Shown piece after piece: positions 61,152 to 64,000 of a stretch of 64,000 nucleotides of DNA. This DNA is from Microbacterium allomyrinae (GTDB lineage: Bacteria > Actinomycetota > Actinomycetes > Actinomycetales > Microbacteriaceae). Below the pieces are notes generated by a model, which searched no databases, was not told where the DNA came from, and saw only the letters and a list, made by a program, of their open reading frames with translations. Where the stretch lies: NCBI RefSeq assembly GCF_020682705.1, contig NZ_JAGTTN010000007.1, forward strand, positions 88,628 to 152,627. Direction: 5' to 3'. Position 1 is the stretch's first letter. The number at the start of each line of letters is the position of its first letter. A program made the translations under genes and the position numbers.

Positions 61152-61242
61152 TTTAGCGTGGAATCTAAATCAATGCAGAGTTTAGCTCACATGCTTGACC
61201 GGAGATAGTACCTGGACTAAAGACGAGAGTTGATTAGCTCAC
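61152..61242 (-). promoter_or_regulatory. TTTAG/CTAAA site cluster before the SatD-like gene
   Basis: Four copies of TTTAG or CTAAA occur within 70 bp: 61152-61156, 61165-61169, 61181-61185 and 61217-61221. The first two form TTTAG-N8-CTAAA. TTAGCTCAC is repeated at 61182-61190 and 61234-61242. On the minus strand TAAACT (61179-61184) is a good -10, and the first site abuts the ribosome-binding site. The stretch is clearly AT-richer than its surroundings. Confidence 0.55.
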
Positions 61243-61377
61243 GAGCTGAAGTGTCGGGAATCCGTGACTCGGCTCGCATCCACCACTTCGGTGGAGAGGG
61301 CCGCCCTGCCCCCTCCTACCGGGCACGGCATGCGCGCTCTGCAGGTCGACCTGCGCCGCGCTGATAACCTGACACGC

Positions 61378-62682
61378 GTGTCTGAAACCGTCGTGAGCGC
61401 GACTGCGCCCGCCAACGATCCCGCGTTCGAGAACGTGTGGGATGAGATCGTCTGGCGCGGACTCGTGCATGTGTCCACCGATCAGAACGCGTTGCGCGCG
61501 CTGCTGTCGGGCGACCCGATCACGTACTACTGCGGCTTCGACCCCACCGCCCCGAGCCTGCACCTCGGAAACCTCGTGCAGCTGCTCCTTCTGCGACGTC
61601 TGCAGCTCGCGGGTCACAGACCGCTGGGACTCGTCGGCGGGTCCACCGGTCTCATCGGAGACCCGCGTCCCACCGCCGAGCGCACCCTGAACACCAAGGA
61701 GACGGTCGCAGAGTGGGTCGGGTACCTGCGCGCGCAGGTCGAACGGTTCCTCAGCTTCGAGGGCGACAATGCCGCGCGGATCGTGAACAACCTGGACTGG
61801 ACCGCACCGCTGTCGGCGATCGACTTCCTGCGCGAGATCGGCAAGCACTACCGCGTGGGGACGATGCTCAAGAAGGATGCGGTGGCGTCCCGTCTGAACT
61901 CCGAGGCCGGGATCAGCTACACCGAGTTCAGCTACCAGATCCTGCAGGGCTTCGACTTCCTCGAGCTCCATCGCCACTACGACTGCGTCCTGCAGACCGG
62001 CGGCAGCGACCAGTGGGGAAACCTCACCAGCGGAACGCATCTCATCCACCGTGTCGAAGGTGCCTCCGCACATGCGATCGGCACACCGCTGATCACGAAC
62101 AGCGACGGCACGAAGTTCGGCAAGAGCGAGGGCAATGCGATCTGGCTCGATCCCGAGATGTGCAGCCCGTACCGCTTCTACCAGTTCTGGCTGAACACCG
62201 ACGACGGCGATGTGATCTCGCGGCTGAAGGTCTTCACCTTCCTCTCTCGTGCCGAGATCGAGGAATACGAGGCGCTCGTCGCTGCCGAGCCCTTCCGTCG
62301 TGCGGCGCAGAAACGTCTCGCTCTCGAGGCCACGACCTTCGTGCACGGACCGGATGCCGCGGCCGCCGTGATCGCCGCGTCTGAGGCGCTCTTCGGACAG
62401 GGCGACCTCGCGACGCTCGACGAGGTGACGCTTCGCCAGGCCCTCGAGGAACTGCCGAATGCGTCGGTGCCCTCCGGCACGCCGGTGCTGCAGGCGCTCG
62501 TCGACACCGGCCTCGTCGCGAGTCTGTCGGAGGGACGACGCGCGATCGCGCAGGGTGGCGTGTCGATGGACGGGGAGCGGGTGCAGGACGAGGCGACCCC
62601 GGTGTCCGGAGCGTTGCCAGGCGGGGTGTCGGTACTGCGCCGCGGCAAGAAGACCCTCGCGGGCGTTTTCGTCACCGGGTAG
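61378..62682 (+). CDS. tyrS: Tyrosyl-tRNA synthetase
   Basis: This 434-residue class I synthetase has the HIGH-type motif in CGFDPTAPSLHLGNLVQLL, the tyrosine-binding block QTGGSDQWGNLTSG, the KMSKS-type loop TKFGKSEGNAIWL and a C-terminal S4 domain (LSEGRRAIAQGGVSMDGERVQDE). GTG 61378 follows TAACCT (61365-61370) by 7 nt, which excludes the 38-codon upstream extension. No T-box elements were recognised in the leader. Confidence 0.97.
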   Translation: MSETVVSATAPANDPAFENVWDEIVWRGLVHVSTDQNALRALLSGDPITYYCGFDPTAPSLHLGNLVQLLLLRRLQLAGHRPLGLVGGSTGLIGDPRPTAERTLNTKETVAEWVGYLRAQVERFLSFEGDNAARIVNNLDWTAPLSAIDFLREIGKHYRVGTMLKKDAVASRLNSEAGISYTEFSYQILQGFDFLELHRHYDCVLQTGGSDQWGNLTSGTHLIHRVEGASAHAIGTPLITNSDGTKFGKSEGNAIWLDPEMCSPYRFYQFWLNTDDGDVISRLKVFTFLSRAEIEEYEALVAAEPFRRAAQKRLALEATTFVHGPDAAAAVIAASEALFGQGDLATLDEVTLRQALEELPNASVPSGTPVLQALVDTGLVASLSEGRRAIAQGGVSMDGERVQDEATPVSGALPGGVSVLRRGKKTLAGVFVTG

Positions 62683-62685
62683 CAC

Positions 62686-63561
62686 GTGCCGTTCACGCCG
62701 AGCCACGCGGTCGTTGCGCTGCCCTTCGTGCGGACACCACTGGTGCCGGCGGCTATCGCGATCGGCGCGATGACGCCCGATCTGCCGCTGTTCGTGCGGG
62801 GGCTTCCGCTCGGCGGCCTCTTCGGTCTCGACTATGGGCGAACGCACGCGTTCTCATGGCTCCCTGCGACGATGCTGGTCGCGCTCGCGCTGCTGCTCCT
62901 GTGGCGCTGCGTGCTGCGTCCCGCGACCAGGGAGCTCTCGCCCGGCTGGCTCGCGCGGAGGCTTCCGGGGGAGTGGGATGCCGGTGCGATCGCGGGAGCG
63001 CGTGAGACGTTCGCCGTCAGTGGGGTGTCGGCCCGCGCGTCGTGGCGCGGCACAGTGCTCCTGCTTCTTTCACTCGCGATCGGCATCGCGACCCACATCG
63101 TCTGGGATCTCTTCACGCATGAGGGTCGGTGGGGCACATCGGTGCTGCCTGTGCTCGCGGATCAGTGGGGACCGTTCCCCGGGTACAAATGGCTGCAGCA
63201 CGGCTCGAGCACGATCGGCCTGGCGATTCTCGCGACCTGGACGCTCTGGTGGCTCGTTCGCCGAGACGATGCAGCCGAGCCCGGGCGGCGGGCGGCCCCC
63301 GGCAGCGCGCCGGCACCGTCGGGAGCGGGCGAGGGAGCGGTCGTCCGCGTCCTGCCCGCGTCGGTGCGATGGACGTGGTGGCTGTCGCTTCCCGTGGCGC
63401 TGATCGTCGGCTGGGTCTGGGGGCTTGCTGCGTTCGGACCGTTGGACGCCGAGTTCACCGCGGCCCACCTCGGGTACCGGATGCTGCCGCCGGCGTGCGC
63501 GGTCTGGGGGATGCTCACGCTCCTTGTGTGCGTGGTCGTGCAGGCTGCACGGCGCCGGTGA
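62686..63561 (+). CDS. DUF4184 family membrane protein
   Basis: This 291-residue protein begins VPFTPSHAVVALPFVRTPLVPAAIAIGAMTPDLPLFV, the hallmark of DUF4184, and has about six membrane segments. Conserved His and Asp residues (TPSH, TPD, THIVWDLFTHEG) resemble those of membrane metal-dependent hydrolases, but no activity is known. GTG 62686 lies 3 nt after the tyrS stop, so it is in the same transcript. Confidence 0.85.
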   Translation: MPFTPSHAVVALPFVRTPLVPAAIAIGAMTPDLPLFVRGLPLGGLFGLDYGRTHAFSWLPATMLVALALLLLWRCVLRPATRELSPGWLARRLPGEWDAGAIAGARETFAVSGVSARASWRGTVLLLLSLAIGIATHIVWDLFTHEGRWGTSVLPVLADQWGPFPGYKWLQHGSSTIGLAILATWTLWWLVRRDDAAEPGRRAAPGSAPAPSGAGEGAVVRVLPASVRWTWWLSLPVALIVGWVWGLAAFGPLDAEFTAAHLGYRMLPPACAVWGMLTLLVCVVVQAARRR

Positions 63562-63630
63562 CCTGATCCGCCGGAAATCCGCGGAATCACGCGGATCTCT
63601 CGGTGCGACACGCCCGGGGTGTGGTGTGGA

Positions 63631-63660
63631 TTGGACGGGATGGTGGTTCCCGCGTAACTT
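63631..63660 (+). promoter_or_regulatory. Candidate upstream rrn promoter
   Basis: TTGGAC (63631-63636) and TAACTT (63655-63660) with an 18-nt spacer. It would be a second, upstream promoter for the rRNA operon. Confidence 0.4.
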
Positions 63661-63743
63661 ATTACTTGTTCGCCCCACAGGGAGTCGGAGAGGCTGAGAG
63701 CCTTACCCCCCTCAAGTGGAGAACAACCTCGCCTTCTCACCCT

Positions 63744-63805
63744 TCAGCTCCGGCTGAGATGCGGAAGATATGCAGCCTTCGGCTGCGGTGGAGGACTGCC
63801 TCCTC
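63744..63805 (+). repeat. Three consecutive hairpins in the rrn upstream region
   Basis: TCAGC/GCTGA (63744-63757, loop TCCG), GCAGCC/GGCTGC (63772-63786, loop TTC) and GAGGA/TCCTC (63791-63805, loop CTGCC). They lie between the two candidate promoters. The stretch from 63562 to 63856 holds no recognisable gene. Confidence 0.55.
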
Positions 63806-63856
63806 GGAGCGGTTCTGGATCTCGATCTGGGGCGTTCTGGTTCGGATCTCGTCGAT

Positions 63857-63885
63857 TTGACAGAGTCGAACAGGGGAGATAAGAT
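63857..63885 (+). promoter_or_regulatory. rRNA operon promoter
   Basis: TTGACA (63857-63862), a 17-nt spacer and TAAGAT (63880-63885) form a near-consensus promoter, the strongest in the window. The predicted start is near 63892. Confidence 0.85.
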
Positions 63886-63891
63886 AGTGAA

Positions 63892-64000
63892 GTTGCCCTG
63901 CGGGTCTGGCTGAGAGGCTGGGTTGGTGGGTGCGTCCGATCCTTGAGAACTCAACAGCGTGCACTTGTCAAATGCCAAAAAACCTCGTGGCTAGCTTCGG
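63892..64000 (+). other. 16S rRNA operon leader (16S gene beyond window)
   Basis: The leader contains TTGAGAACTCAACAGCGTGC (63943-63962), a motif strongly conserved just before actinobacterial 16S genes and linked with antitermination and RNase III processing. It is followed by ACTTGTCAAATGCC. The mature 16S sequence itself is not reached by base 64000. Confidence 0.85.

Noticed and set aside
61243..61377. T-box leader for tyrS
   Set aside because: CCACC/GGTGG occurs, but there is no AGGGTGGNACCGCG-type box, and the leaderless -10 next to GTG 61378 leaves no room for a leader on that transcript.
63685..63735. TPP riboswitch-like start (CAGGGAGTC ... GGCTGAGAG)
   Set aside because: The second conserved half (ACC-TGATC and following) is absent and no thiamine gene follows; the region belongs to an rRNA operon.

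Overview
The window is a GC-rich (roughly 68-70 % by eye) stretch of actinobacterial core chromosome, most likely from Microbacterium or a close relative in Microbacteriaceae. Reasons: a CinA / ClgR-like regulator / DUF3046 / recA / recX / miaB / miaA / dapF run, a DUF1844 gene beside infC, a his-SseB arrangement, and an actinobacterial rrn leader motif at the right edge. About 20 genes also start 6-8 nt after a TANNNT -10 hexamer, so they look leaderless. I see no prophage, insertion sequence, integrase, tRNA or CRISPR array.

Layout: 1-3190 is a truncated three-gene efflux module (adaptor, ATPase, permease). 3223-9837 holds small metabolic and stress genes: an acetyltransferase, dapB, a TPR membrane protein, a TIGR01777 epimerase, an OsmC protein, a DUF4395-thioredoxin pair, thyA-folA and an SDR. 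9902-13172 has dapA, RNase J and an acetyltransferase. 13254-17807 has ftsK, pgsA, cinA, clgR and DUF3046. 18043-24488 has recA-recX, miaB-miaA, an acetyltransferase, dapF and a methyltransferase. 24594-31729 has hflX, an S9 peptidase and metF-metE behind a structured leader. 31726-34665 has a membrane protein, lexA and a divergent LysM gene. 34723-38645 is hisC-hisB-hisH-hisA-SseB, followed by a PLP decarboxylase. 40357-42387 has DUF1844 and infC-rpmI-rplT. 42532-50442 has an SpoU methyltransferase, a gluABCD-like transporter and pheS-pheT. 50527-59822 has a reductase and argC-J-B-D-F, a membrane protein and argH. 59861-63561 has a membrane protein, a SatD-like HTH gene, tyrS and a DUF4184 protein. 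The last 440 bases are the promoter and leader region of a ribosomal RNA operon whose 16S gene lies beyond the window.

How genes work together: many neighbours share ATGA or GTGA stop/start overlaps (the efflux trio, thyA-folA, pgsA-cinA, miaB-miaA, metF-metE, hisC-B-H, gluC-D, argC-J-B-D-F), implying translational coupling. Two SOS-type boxes of the form CGAA-N6-TTCG (before recA, and in the lexA-LysM spacer) link recombination, LexA and a probable SOS division inhibitor.

The window is mostly housekeeping genes. The least explained material is regulatory. The main items are an arginine-rich, apparently leaderless 32-codon ORF with a perfect hairpin upstream of argC; a 20-bp hairpin that would form the exact 5' end of the LysM mRNA downstream of an SOS box; a three-way-junction leader before metFE that may be a divergent cobalamin riboswitch; twin hairpins before rpmI; an AUC start for infC; and a TTTAG/CTAAA site cluster at the SatD-like gene.
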